Source: Pseudomonas muyukensis (lineage in GTDB: Bacteria; Pseudomonadota; Gammaproteobacteria; Pseudomonadales; Pseudomonadaceae). Taken from it: a stretch of DNA of 64,000 nucleotides. Of the stretch, positions 48,221 to 56,856 are shown in pieces (position 1 is the stretch's first letter; each line of letters starts with the position of its first letter). The DNA lies in assembly GCF_019139535.1 (NCBI RefSeq), contig NZ_CP077073.1, forward strand, positions 4,616,501 to 4,680,500, in the 5' to 3' direction. The notes beneath the pieces were generated by a model, which saw nothing but the letters and a program-made list of their open reading frames with translations, did not search any database and was not told the origin of the DNA. The translations under genes and the position numbers were made by a program.

Positions 48221-50365
48221 GTGACCAGTCTGCAAAGCGCGCAACCGCGCCTGGATGTTGATGATCCGTTGCTCGATGGCCTGCTGATCCTGTGCAAGCT
48301 GCATGGCTGCCCGGCCAGCCGTGCCAGCCTGTGCAGCGGCCTGCCCCTGGCCGAGCAACGCCTGGGCCTGGCCCTGTTGCCGCGCGCCGCGGCCCGTGCC
48401 GGCTTGCAGGCGCGCCTGCTGCAGCGCGAGCTGAGCACCATTTCCCCCCTCAACCTGCCGGTGCTGCTGATCCTCAACGATGGGCGCAGCGCCGTGCTGC
48501 AGCGCTGGGGCGACAATGGCCGGGCGTTGCTGTTGCCGTGCGAGGCCGAAGGCGGCGAGCAGTGGGTCGAGCCGCAAACCCTGGCCGCGGCCTACAGCGG
48601 CCAGGCCCTGTTCGCGCGTCCGCGGCATAGCCTGGAGGACGTGCGCGCGCCGCTGATTCCGCGGGTCAACGCCTGGTTCCGCGATACCCTGCGCCATTCC
48701 CGCTGGCTGTACGGCGACGCCTTGCTGGCCAGCCTGCTGATCAACCTGCTGGGGCTGATGGTGCCGCTGTTCGTCATGCAGACCTACGACCGCGTGGTAC
48801 CCAACCAGGCGGTGTCGACCCTGTGGGTGCTGGTCGCCGGCCTGTTCATCGGCACCGCCTTCGAGCTGGTGCTGCGCATGGTCCGCGCCCACCTGCTGGA
48901 CCAGGCGGGCAAGAAGACCGACCTGATCCTCTCCGCCACCCTGTTCGAACGCATCACCGGCATGAGCATGAAGGCGCGGCCGGCCACCATCGGTGGCTTC
49001 GCCCAAAGCATCCACGACTTCCAGGGCCTGCGCGAATTCCTCACCGCGGTCACTCTGACCAGCATCATCGATTTGCCCTTCGTCGCCCTGATGCTGCTGG
49101 TGATCGGCCTGCTCGGCGGCTGGCTGGTGCTGATTCCGCTGGTGGCCTTCCCGGTGGCGGTGGGCCTGGCGCTGTTCATCCAGGTGCGCCTGCGCGACAC
49201 CGTGCAAAAGAGCCTGAGCCTGGGCGCCGTGCGCCAGGCCCTGTTGATCGAGACCCTCGGCGGCCTGGAAACCCTCAAGGCCTGTGGCGCCGAAAGCGAG
49301 CGCCAGTACCAGTGGGAACACACCAACGGCGCCATCGCCCGGCTGGACGCCCATGCCCGCAACCTGTCGTCGCTGGCCAGCAACGGCACGCTGTTCATCC
49401 AGCAGTTCTGCGGCATGGCCACCATCGTCGCCGGGGTCTACAGCATCATCGCCGGCAACCTCAGTGTCGGCGCCCTGGTGGCCAGCTACATGCTCGGCAG
49501 CCGGGTGCTCGCCCCGCTCGGCCAGATCGCCGGGCTGATCACCCGCTACCAGCAGGCGCAACTGACCATGCGCAGCACCGACGCCTTGATGAGCCTGCCC
49601 CAGGAGCGCGAGGCCCGCCAGCAGGCGCTGGCGCACACCACGCTGCACGGCGGCATCAGCGTCAGCCATGCCACCTTTCGCTACCCAGGCCAGGTCGCGC
49701 CAGCGCTCAACGATGTCAGCGTCAACCTCAAGCCGGGCGAACGCATCGGCATCATCGGCCGCAGCGGCTCGGGCAAGAGCAGCCTGGCGCGCCTGCTGAT
49801 GGGGTTCCACCACCCCGACGAAGGCCAGGTGTTGCTGGACAACCTCGACCTGCGCCAGCTGGACATCGCCGACCTGCGCAGCCAGATAGGCTACGTGGCC
49901 CACGACCTGCCGTTGCTGGCCGGCAGCCTGCGCGACAACCTGACCCTGGGCGCGCGCCATGTCAGCGACGCGCGCATGCTCGAGGTGGCCGAGCTGACCG
50001 GCGTCAGCGAGCTGGCCCGTCAGCACCCGCAAGGTTTCGACCGGCCGGTGGGCGAGCGTGGCCAGTTGCTGTCCGGTGGCCAGCGCCAGGCGGTGCTGCT
50101 GGCCCGGGCATTGTTGCTGGAGCCGCCGATCCTGATCCTCGACGAGCCCACCAGCCACATGGACAACAGCAGCGAGGAACAGCTGCGCCAGCGTCTGCTG
50201 GAGTGGGTGCCGGGCAAGACCCTGCTGCTGGTGACCCACCGCACCTCGATGCTCAGCCTGGTCGACCGTCTGCTGGTGCTGGACAACGGCAAGATCGTCG
50301 CCGACGGACCGAAGGAAGCCGTGGTCGACGCCCTGCGCAAAGGCCGGATCGGCGCGGCGCTGTAA
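48221..50365 (+). CDS. Type I secretion ABC transporter (LapB-like)
   Basis: A 714-residue half-transporter: an N-terminal C39-like domain without the catalytic cysteine-histidine pair (about 1-135), six transmembrane helices (about 160-430), and an ATP-binding cassette with Walker A GRSGSGKSS, signature LSGGQRQ and Walker B ILILDEPTSHMD. The degenerate C39-like domain is typical of exporters of RTX adhesins, which bind rather than cleave the substrate. The start is a GTG at 48221 with a weak ACAGGAG site. It lies between the OMP and the HlyD genes. Confidence 0.93.
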   Translation: MTSLQSAQPRLDVDDPLLDGLLILCKLHGCPASRASLCSGLPLAEQRLGLALLPRAAARAGLQARLLQRELSTISPLNLPVLLILNDGRSAVLQRWGDNGRALLLPCEAEGGEQWVEPQTLAAAYSGQALFARPRHSLEDVRAPLIPRVNAWFRDTLRHSRWLYGDALLASLLINLLGLMVPLFVMQTYDRVVPNQAVSTLWVLVAGLFIGTAFELVLRMVRAHLLDQAGKKTDLILSATLFERITGMSMKARPATIGGFAQSIHDFQGLREFLTAVTLTSIIDLPFVALMLLVIGLLGGWLVLIPLVAFPVAVGLALFIQVRLRDTVQKSLSLGAVRQALLIETLGGLETLKACGAESERQYQWEHTNGAIARLDAHARNLSSLASNGTLFIQQFCGMATIVAGVYSIIAGNLSVGALVASYMLGSRVLAPLGQIAGLITRYQQAQLTMRSTDALMSLPQEREARQQALAHTTLHGGISVSHATFRYPGQVAPALNDVSVNLKPGERIGIIGRSGSGKSSLARLLMGFHHPDEGQVLLDNLDLRQLDIADLRSQIGYVAHDLPLLAGSLRDNLTLGARHVSDARMLEVAELTGVSELARQHPQGFDRPVGERGQLLSGGQRQAVLLARALLLEPPILILDEPTSHMDNSSEEQLRQRLLEWVPGKTLLLVTHRTSMLSLVDRLLVLDNGKIVADGPKEAVVDALRKGRIGAAL

Positions 50366-50406
50366 ACCAACCCCGCTCCCACCTTGCCACTTCGCCGAGG
50401 TAGCCC

Positions 50407-51762
50407 ATGAGCCTTTTCCACAATGTGCGCAGTTACCTCCAGGGCACCGACAGCCGCGCCGAACGCGACTACATGCCGGAGCTGGCCGGCGCCACCTTGC
50501 AGGAGTCGCCCAGCCTGTCGCGCCTGACCGTATGGCTGGCGGCGATCCTGCTGCTGGTGGCCCTGGCCTGGGCCAACTTCGCGGTGCTCGACGAAGTCAC
50601 CGTCGGCGAAGGCAAGGCCATTCCCTCGAGCAAGGTGCAGGTGGTGCAGAACCTCGAGGGCGGCATCGTCACCGAAATCTTCGTGCGCGAAGGGCAGATG
50701 GTCGACAAGGGCGCCACCCTGCTGCGCCTGGACGACACCCGCTTCAAGTCGAACAAGGGCGAGAGCGAGGCCGACCGCTACGCCCTCACCGCCCAGGTCG
50801 AGCGCCTGTCGGCCGAGGCCGAGGGGCGCCCGTTCGTGCTCTCCGACGAGGTTCGGGGCAAGGCGCCGCAAGTGGCCGAGGACGAGATCGCCCTGTACCA
50901 ATCGCGCCAGCGACGCCTGGCCAGCGAAAAACAGACGCTCAACGAACAATTGCGGCAAAAGACCCAGGAGCTGGCCGAGTTCCGCTCCAAGGTCGACCAG
51001 TACCGCTCGGCGGTGGGCCTGCTGCAACAGGAGCTGGACATGTCCACCCCGCTGGTCGGCAAGGGCGCCATCTCGCCGGTGGAGATCCTGCGCCTCAAGC
51101 AGCGCAGCGTCGAGGCCCGCGGCCAGTTGAACGCCACCAACCTGGCGATCCCCCGGGCCGAGGCGGCGATCGCCGAGATTCGCAGCAAGGTCCAGGAGTC
51201 CGACGCCAGCTTCCGCTCCGAGGCCGCCAAGGAGCTCAACGACAAGCGCACGGAACTGTCGAAGATCACCGCCAGCAGCATCGCCATCGACGACCGGGTC
51301 AACCGCACCACGGTGGTCTCGCCGGTGCGCGGCATCGTCAAGCTGCTCAAGGTCAACACCATCGGCGGCGTGGTCCAGCCAGGCAGCGACCTGGTGGAGA
51401 TCGTGCCGATCGAGGACAACCTGCTGATCGAGGCCAAGGTGCGGCCCCAGGACGTGGCGTTCCTGCACCCGGGGCAGACGGCGATGGTCAAGTTCAGCGC
51501 CTATGACTACACCATCTATGGCGGCTTGAAGGCCAAGCTGGAGCTGATCGGCGCGGACACCGTCACCGACGACAAGGGCAATGCGTTCTACCTGATCCAG
51601 GTGCGCACCGACAAGAACCACCTGGGCGGGGACAACAAGCCGCTGCTGATCATCCCGGGGATGGTGGCCACGGTGGATATCATCACCGGGCACAAGAGCG
51701 TGCTGGATTACCTGTTAAAGCCGGTACTCAAGGCGCGGACGGAGGCGTTGCGCGAGCGGTGA
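50407..51762 (+). CDS. HlyD-family membrane fusion protein (LapC-like)
   Basis: A 451-residue adaptor: one N-terminal transmembrane helix (LTVWLAAILLLVALAWANFAVLDE), a lipoyl half-motif (VQVVQNLEGGIVTEIFVREGQ), a long coiled coil (about 110-300), then the second lipoyl half (VVSPVRGIVKLLKVNTIGGVV) and a beta-barrel domain. It links the ABC transporter to the TolC-like duct. The order OMP-ABC-HlyD and single strand indicate one operon; a 32-bp inverted repeat lies 81 nt after its stop. Confidence 0.93.
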   Translation: MSLFHNVRSYLQGTDSRAERDYMPELAGATLQESPSLSRLTVWLAAILLLVALAWANFAVLDEVTVGEGKAIPSSKVQVVQNLEGGIVTEIFVREGQMVDKGATLLRLDDTRFKSNKGESEADRYALTAQVERLSAEAEGRPFVLSDEVRGKAPQVAEDEIALYQSRQRRLASEKQTLNEQLRQKTQELAEFRSKVDQYRSAVGLLQQELDMSTPLVGKGAISPVEILRLKQRSVEARGQLNATNLAIPRAEAAIAEIRSKVQESDASFRSEAAKELNDKRTELSKITASSIAIDDRVNRTTVVSPVRGIVKLLKVNTIGGVVQPGSDLVEIVPIEDNLLIEAKVRPQDVAFLHPGQTAMVKFSAYDYTIYGGLKAKLELIGADTVTDDKGNAFYLIQVRTDKNHLGGDNKPLLIIPGMVATVDIITGHKSVLDYLLKPVLKARTEALRER

Positions 51763-52057
51763 TTGTCGGGATTGCGTGAGGGCTGCCAGGGGTTCGTCAC
51801 AGCATTTTCGGCGCCTGTGAGATCGCGCAAGGCGTTCGCCGCAGCATCCTCAGCGCCTACAAGATCGAGCGCCGCGCGGGCGGCGCTCGATCTTGTAGGC
51901 GCTGAGGATGCCATGGCATGCACCTCCAGCCCTCCAACGGCGCAGCCGTTCAATCTCCCTGCAACGGACTCAACGTCCCACAAGGCTCACTGAACAAACG
52001 GCGAGACCACCTTCAGGGCGCTTTAACTGCAAAACCCAAAAGATCCCGAGACCTCGA
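51763..52057. other. Intergenic region after the exporter operon
   Basis: A 295-nt gap between convergent genes. It contains a perfect 32-bp inverted repeat (51844-51911) preceded by a diverged partial copy (GGCGCCTGTGAGATCG, from about 51810). The remainder is unremarkable and holds no supported gene: two open frames crossing the palindrome encode the same peptide on both strands simply because of the symmetry. Confidence 0.6.
51844..51911. repeat. Perfect 32-bp inverted repeat with 4-nt loop
   Basis: The left arm (51844-51875) and right arm (51880-51911) are exact reverse complements around GCGG. The arms start GCATCCTCAGCGCC and contain TACAAGATCGAGCG. The GGCGCTGAGGATGC ends and the TGTAGGCGC core do not match the three REP classes seen elsewhere in the window. 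It could end transcripts of the exporter operon, although there is no T run. Confidence 0.9.
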
Positions 52058-52654
52058 TCATTCACCGTGGTTGCGTGTGAACACATCCAACCCCATCGCC
52101 CTGATCTGCCCCTCGATCAACGCCTCGAATGGATTGAGCAACGCATCGAAGGCTGCCGGCGCCTCCAGTACATCCAGCGCCTGCACGATAGCCTCCAGGG
52201 TTGACACCGCCCCCGCCTCCGGCGCCTTGCGCAGCCGGTAGCGGGAGGGTTTGACCGCACCCAGGGTGACCCGTGGCAGGGCCTCCAACAGCGGGTTCAG
52301 GTAGAGCATCTTGCGCGCCTTGCGCCAGGTACCGTCCGGCACGATCAGCATCAAGGGCAGATGCTTATCCTGCCCGTAGCCTTGCAGGACCTCGGCCTCG
52401 TCACCAGGGAACAGCAACACGGGGCGATAGCCCGGCGTGGCCAGCAACGCCGCTAGATCGTCGAACACCTCGCCGATTCGCAACTCGGCATTGACCAATC
52501 CAAGGGCCGCCAGGCGCGCGGTGTTCAGGGCGTGGGCGGTCTCGCTGGGGTGCTGCAGCACGACCACCCGGGTACGGCTGTCGAGCTGCGGGATAAGCGG
52601 GCAAAGGCAATGGGCAAGCGGGCGCTGGCAGCGCTCGCAGCGGGGTCTGGACAT
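52058..52654 (-). CDS. DTW-domain tRNA-uridine aminocarboxypropyltransferase
   Basis: The 198-residue protein has the zinc-type start CERCQRPLAHCLCP, LQHPSETAHALNTARL, and the DTW-family motif in the form VPDGTWRKARKML, followed by PSRYRLRKAP and the STLEA segment. TapT/TuaA-type enzymes of this family add the 3-amino-3-carboxypropyl group to uridine 47 of tRNA using S-adenosylmethionine. The ATG at 52654 gives the conserved start MSRPRCERCQ; the open frame to 52789 runs into a REP element. Confidence 0.88.
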   Translation of the reverse strand: MSRPRCERCQRPLAHCLCPLIPQLDSRTRVVVLQHPSETAHALNTARLAALGLVNAELRIGEVFDDLAALLATPGYRPVLLFPGDEAEVLQGYGQDKHLPLMLIVPDGTWRKARKMLYLNPLLEALPRVTLGAVKPSRYRLRKAPEAGAVSTLEAIVQALDVLEAPAAFDALLNPFEALIEGQIRAMGLDVFTRNHGE

Positions 52655-52719
52655 CGTGGGCTCCTTGGGGCGGGTAGTTTGCCACAGGGTTGCCAGCGTC
52701 GGGTTGCCGCGAGGCGCTC

Positions 52720-52782
52720 GTGGGAGCGGGTTTGCCCCGCGACAAAACCGGCACCGCCATCGCCGGGCAAGCCCGCTCCCAC
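52720..52782. repeat. REP pair, GTGGGAGCGGG class
   Basis: GTGGGAGCGGGTTTGCCCCGCG and the inverse CGCCGGGCAAGCCCGCTCCCAC. It lies between the DTW gene and the chemoreceptor gene. Confidence 0.88.
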
Positions 52783-52806
52783 GCCCCACGGTTACCCGCT
52801 GCAGCT

Positions 52807-54372
52807 TCAGCGGTTGAAACGCTCCGCCAGGCTGTGCAGGTAATCCGCCATGCGCTCAAGGTCCTGGCTGATCTCGGCGCCCTGCTTGGCCTGCCCGGCG
52901 CTCTCGTCGCACAGGTGGGCGATGCGCACGATCTGCTGGTTGATGTCTTCGGCCACGTGGCTCTGCTGCTCCGACGCCGTGGCCATCTGCTGGCTCATGC
53001 CGGTGATGCGGCTGACCGCCTGGGCGATCCCCGACAGCGCTTCCTGCACGGCCTCGACACTGTGCACGCTGTCGCTGGAGATCTGCTGGCCGCGGCTGGC
53101 GCTGGCCACCGCGCGGTCGGCGCCAGAGCGCAGGGTGGAGATGATGTGGTGGATTTCCTCGGTGGAGGCGCGGGTGCGCTGGGCCAGCGAGCGCACCTCA
53201 TCGGCGACCACGGCGAACCCCCGGCCCTGCTCGCCGGCCCGTGCTGCCTCGATGGCGGCATTGAGCGCCAGCAGGTTGGTCTGTTCGGCGATCGAGGTGA
53301 TCACGTCCACCACGCTGCCGATCGATTGGGTCTGCTCGGCCAGGGCATTGACCGCCTGGCCGATGTCGCTCACCGCCTCGCGCATGCTGCCCATGGCGCG
53401 CAGGCTCTGCTCGGCCAGGTCGCTGCCCTGCTGCGCCAGCTGGTCGGCGTCGCTGGCGGCGTGGGCGGTGCTCTGCACGTTGTGGGTGACCTGCTGGATG
53501 GTCGCCGCCATTTGCGCGATGGCGGTGGCCGACTGGTCGGTCTCGCTGCGCTGGCGGTCGAGCATCTGCGCCTGGGCATCGGACAGGTCGGCCGATTGCG
53601 CGGCCCGCGACTTGACCCCGACGCCGGCATCCACCAGGCGGGTCAACGCGGTCTGCAGGCGCGCCTCCTCGCTGATGATCGCCAGGTCGAGCTGGCCCTG
53701 CAGGCCCGGATTGTCGCTGTAGGTCAGCGCCACCAACGGGCTGGTGAAGGCCTTCGGGTGCTCCTGCAACGTGCGCCGGATCGACTGGTTCTGCCGGTGC
53801 TCGACCAAGTACCAGGCCGCCAGCAGGCTGGCCATCAGCACGCCGAGGGCGGCGTAGGGAGGCAGCCACAAGTAGCCGGCGGCCGCGACCAGGCCGGCGC
53901 CGATCAGCGGCCAGCCATGGCCGATGCCATGGGCCAGGCGCGCCACCACGGGCACCGCCGAGCGCCCGGCACGCAAGCGCGCGTAGAGCTGCTCGGCGCG
54001 GCGGATCTGCTCGCGGGTAGGCACCGAGCGCACCGATTCGTAGCCGCTGATGCGGCCATTCTCGTACACCGCGGTGACATAGGCGCTGACCCAGTAGAAG
54101 TCGCCGTTCTTGGCGCGGTTCTTGACCACGCCCATCCATGGCTTGCCTTGCTTGATGGTGTCCCACATATGGCCGAAGACCGCCGGCGGCATGTCGGGGT
54201 GGCGAACCAGGTTGTGGGGCTGGCCCACCAGTTCGTCGTAGGTGAAACCGCTGATGGCCACGAATGCGTCGTTGCAGTAGGTGATGCGGCTGTTCAGGTC
54301 GGTGGTGGAGATCAGCCGCTGGTCTTGGGAAAAGGTTCTTTCGTGCTCAGTGACGGGCAAATTCATGCGCAT
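52807..54372 (-). CDS. aer: Aer-type energy-taxis methyl-accepting protein
   Basis: A 521-residue receptor with an N-terminal PAS domain ([40 protein letters not shown]) that binds FAD in Aer. Two short hydrophobic segments follow (about 160-205), and then a HAMP-like linker and a cytoplasmic signalling domain with the invariant hairpin [20 protein letters not shown]. There is no periplasmic domain, as expected for an internal redox sensor. P. putida has several Aer paralogues. The ATG at 54372 (AAGGGAT upstream) is preferred, with the one at 54366 as alternative. Confidence 0.92.
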   Translation of the reverse strand: MRMNLPVTEHERTFSQDQRLISTTDLNSRITYCNDAFVAISGFTYDELVGQPHNLVRHPDMPPAVFGHMWDTIKQGKPWMGVVKNRAKNGDFYWVSAYVTAVYENGRISGYESVRSVPTREQIRRAEQLYARLRAGRSAVPVVARLAHGIGHGWPLIGAGLVAAAGYLWLPPYAALGVLMASLLAAWYLVEHRQNQSIRRTLQEHPKAFTSPLVALTYSDNPGLQGQLDLAIISEEARLQTALTRLVDAGVGVKSRAAQSADLSDAQAQMLDRQRSETDQSATAIAQMAATIQQVTHNVQSTAHAASDADQLAQQGSDLAEQSLRAMGSMREAVSDIGQAVNALAEQTQSIGSVVDVITSIAEQTNLLALNAAIEAARAGEQGRGFAVVADEVRSLAQRTRASTEEIHHIISTLRSGADRAVASASRGQQISSDSVHSVEAVQEALSGIAQAVSRITGMSQQMATASEQQSHVAEDINQQIVRIAHLCDESAGQAKQGAEISQDLERMADYLHSLAERFNR

Positions 54373-54512
54373 CGTTGGCGATCCCTTGCTTATCCAGATG
54401 AATGGGAAAATCATCAAAGCAAGTAGATATTTAGCAGATGGCCAGCACGTCAGCGGTCAAGTTTTGTAGGAAATCTACTCGTCCTGACAAAGTGCGTTGA
54501 ACAACCCCGGGC

Positions 54513-55406
54513 TCAGCCCACGTTGAGCTGGCTCTTGAGCAGGTCGCGGAACGTCTGGATCAAGGGTTCCCGGCTGCGACCGCGGCGAATGATCAGGGAA
54601 AACGGCGCCTGGTAACCGAAGGTGGCCGGCGAAAGCACCCGCAGGTCGCCCTGGTCGACCCAGGCCTGGGCGTAGTGCTCGGGCAGGTAGCCGATGTAGG
54701 CGCCGGAGAGAATCAGAATCAGCTGCGCCTCCATGCTCTCCACGGTGGCCGCACTGTGCTTGAAGCCATGCCGGGCCAACTCGGCCTGGCTCCAATAGCC
54801 ACGGCCGACCATGCGCTGCTGGGTGACCAGCGGCTCCGGGATGCGCCGTTCGGCGAACAGCGGGTGGCGGTTGCTGCAATACAGCCAGTGCTGCTCACGA
54901 TACAGCGGCTGGTACAGCAGCCCGCTCATGCGCGAGGAGAACGCGCCGATGGCCAGGTCCAGGCGGTTGTCCTGCACGCCCAACTGCAACTCATAGGGGC
55001 TGGAGACCGACAGGTGCAGGTGCACCGCCGGATGCTCCTGGCTGTAGGCGCCGATGGCCTCGGCCAGCGGCAAGGCGCGGTCACCGACGGTGGAGTCGAT
55101 CACCCCGAGGTTGAGGGTGCCGCGCAGTTCGCCCTTGAGCGCGGCAGCGTACTGTTCGAAACCATCCAGTTCGCCGAGCAGGCGCAAGGTCTCCTGGTGG
55201 AACAGTTCGCCCTTGCTGGTCAAGCTGAAGCCCCCCCGGCCACGGTGGCAAAGCACGATGCCCAGGGTGCTTTCCAGTTGGCTCATGTAGGTACTGATGG
55301 CCGAGGTAGACAGGTTGAGATCGCGCTGGGCATTGGCGAAACCCTGGTGGCGCACCACGCTGGCGAAGATACGCAGCAGTTTCAGGTCGGGCAACGAAGA
55401 GGCCAT
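54513..55406 (-). CDS. LysR-family regulator, probably of the guanidinobutyrase gene
   Basis: A 297-residue LysR protein: HTH (ANAQRDLNLSTSAISTYMSQLESTLG at about 24-49) and effector domain from about residue 93. It is divergent from the gbuA gene with a palindrome in between. In P. aeruginosa GbuR, a LysR protein beside gbuA, activates gbuA with 4-guanidinobutyrate. The same role is likely here, by position. Confidence 0.85.
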   Translation of the reverse strand: MASSLPDLKLLRIFASVVRHQGFANAQRDLNLSTSAISTYMSQLESTLGIVLCHRGRGGFSLTSKGELFHQETLRLLGELDGFEQYAAALKGELRGTLNLGVIDSTVGDRALPLAEAIGAYSQEHPAVHLHLSVSSPYELQLGVQDNRLDLAIGAFSSRMSGLLYQPLYREQHWLYCSNRHPLFAERRIPEPLVTQQRMVGRGYWSQAELARHGFKHSAATVESMEAQLILILSGAYIGYLPEHYAQAWVDQGDLRVLSPATFGYQAPFSLIIRRGRSREPLIQTFRDLLKSQLNVG

Positions 55407-55464
55407 GCAACGAGGTTCCGCAGGCTGGATATGCCCGGAGTCTAACCCGGCTTGCTGCTGATAG

Positions 55465-55480
55465 TTCAGAAATTCCTGAA
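55465..55480. promoter_or_regulatory. LysR-type palindrome in the gbuA/LysR gap
   Basis: TTCAG-AAATTC-CTGAA is a perfect 5-bp inverted repeat of the LysR-box style. It lies 59 nt upstream of the LysR start and 150 nt upstream of gbuA. Confidence 0.55.
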
Positions 55481-55629
55481 GTAAGTATTTGGCGGTAGCG
55501 ATTCTTCCCGCGCACTACCTTGCGCAGACTGCGGCGAAATGCCCTGCCCGTCGCCTGCACACGGCGTCCTGGCGCGCGGCGGCACAGGTTCGAACAAACA
55601 GAACAATCGACCGACTGATGAGGCCCACC

Positions 55630-56580
55630 GTGGACAAGATTCTCCACCAACCACTGGGCGGCAACGAAATGCCGCGTTTCGGCGGCATCGCCACCATGCT
55701 TCGCCTGCCCCACCTGCAAAGCGCCGAAGGCCTGGACGCCGCCTTCATCGGCGTGCCGCTGGACATCGGCACCTCGCTGCGCTCCGGCACCCGTTTCGGC
55801 CCGCGGCAGATCCGCGCCGAGTCGGTGATGATCCGCCCCTACAACATGGCCACCGGTGCCGCGCCGTTCGACTCGCTGTCGGTGGCCGACATCGGCGACG
55901 TGGCAATCAACACCTTCAACCTGCTGGACGCGGTGCGCATCATCGAAGAGGCCTACGACCAGGTCCTCGAGCACAACATCATCCCGCTGACCCTCGGCGG
56001 CGACCACACCATCACCCTGCCGATCCTGCGGGCCCTGCACAAGAAGCACGGCAAGATCGGCCTGGTGCACATCGATGCCCACGCCGACGTCAACGACCAC
56101 ATGTTCGGCGAGAAGATCGCCCATGGCACCACCTTCCGCCGCGCCGTGGAAGAAGGCCTGCTCGATTGCGAGCGCGTGGTGCAGATCGGCCTGCGCGCCC
56201 AGGGCTACACCGCCGACGATTTCAACTGGAGCCGTCGCCAGGGCTTCCGTGTGGTGCAGGCTGAAGAATGCTGGCACAAGTCGCTGGCCCCGCTGATGGC
56301 CGAAGTGCGCGAGAAAGTCGGCGGCGGGCCGGTGTACCTGTCGTTCGACATCGACGGCATCGACCCGGCCTGGGCGCCGGGCACCGGCACCCCGGAGATC
56401 GGCGGCTTGACCACCATCCAGGCGATGGAGATCATCCGCGGCTGCCAGGGCCTGGACCTGATCGGCTGCGACCTGGTCGAAGTCTCCCCCCCTTACGACA
56501 CCACCGGCAACACCTCGCTGCTGGGGGCCAACCTGCTGTTCGAAATGCTCTGCGTGCTGCCGGGCGTGGTGCATCGCTGA
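55630..56580 (+). CDS. gbuA: Guanidinobutyrase (agmatinase/arginase superfamily)
   Basis: The 316-residue ureohydrolase hydrolyses 4-guanidinobutyrate to 4-aminobutyrate and urea. The binuclear Mn site is visible: GGDHT (H126), HIDAHAD (D149, H151, D153) and SFDIDGIDPAWAPGTGTPE. The N-terminal part (DKILHQPLGGNEMPRFGGIATM) is much closer to P. aeruginosa GbuA than to SpeB, which supports the guanidinobutyrase call; agmatinase remains the alternative. A GTG start at 55630 with TGAGG upstream is preferred over the ATG at 55618. A symporter gene follows. Confidence 0.9.
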   Translation: MDKILHQPLGGNEMPRFGGIATMLRLPHLQSAEGLDAAFIGVPLDIGTSLRSGTRFGPRQIRAESVMIRPYNMATGAAPFDSLSVADIGDVAINTFNLLDAVRIIEEAYDQVLEHNIIPLTLGGDHTITLPILRALHKKHGKIGLVHIDAHADVNDHMFGEKIAHGTTFRRAVEEGLLDCERVVQIGLRAQGYTADDFNWSRRQGFRVVQAEECWHKSLAPLMAEVREKVGGGPVYLSFDIDGIDPAWAPGTGTPEIGGLTTIQAMEIIRGCQGLDLIGCDLVEVSPPYDTTGNTSLLGANLLFEMLCVLPGVVHR

Positions 56581-56604
56581 CGGCAGCGACACAGCCCTGT
56601 TTTT

Positions 56605-56714
56605 GTAGGAGCGGCCTTGTGTCGCGATGGGGCGCGAAGCGGCCCCAAGGGCTTGGCCTCATGCACAATTGTCGGGGCTGCCACGCAGCCCATCGCGACA
56701 CAAGGCCGCTCCTA
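56605..56714. repeat. REP pair, GTAGGAGCGGCCTTG...CGCGACA class
   Basis: GTAGGAGCGGCCTTGTGTCGCG and CGCGACACAAGGCCGCTCCTAC, an almost exact inverted pair, between gbuA and the symporter gene on the same strand. Confidence 0.9.
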
Positions 56715-56856
56715 CAGAGCACCCAGCTTGCTTGACCCCGGCAGGAGCCATTCGGGAGGGCCATAGAGGCCCGCCAACACCACACAGGACCGCCGGGCGC
56801 CGTGAACCGTCCGGGCGGCCAATCTCGCCATAATAAAGATAATCGGGAGACCCCCA

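Noticed and set aside
51708-51993. Two overlapping frames on opposite strands sharing the peptide SAPTRSSAARAALDLVGAED.
   Set aside because: The shared peptide is a consequence of the perfect 32-bp inverted repeat, not of coding selection.
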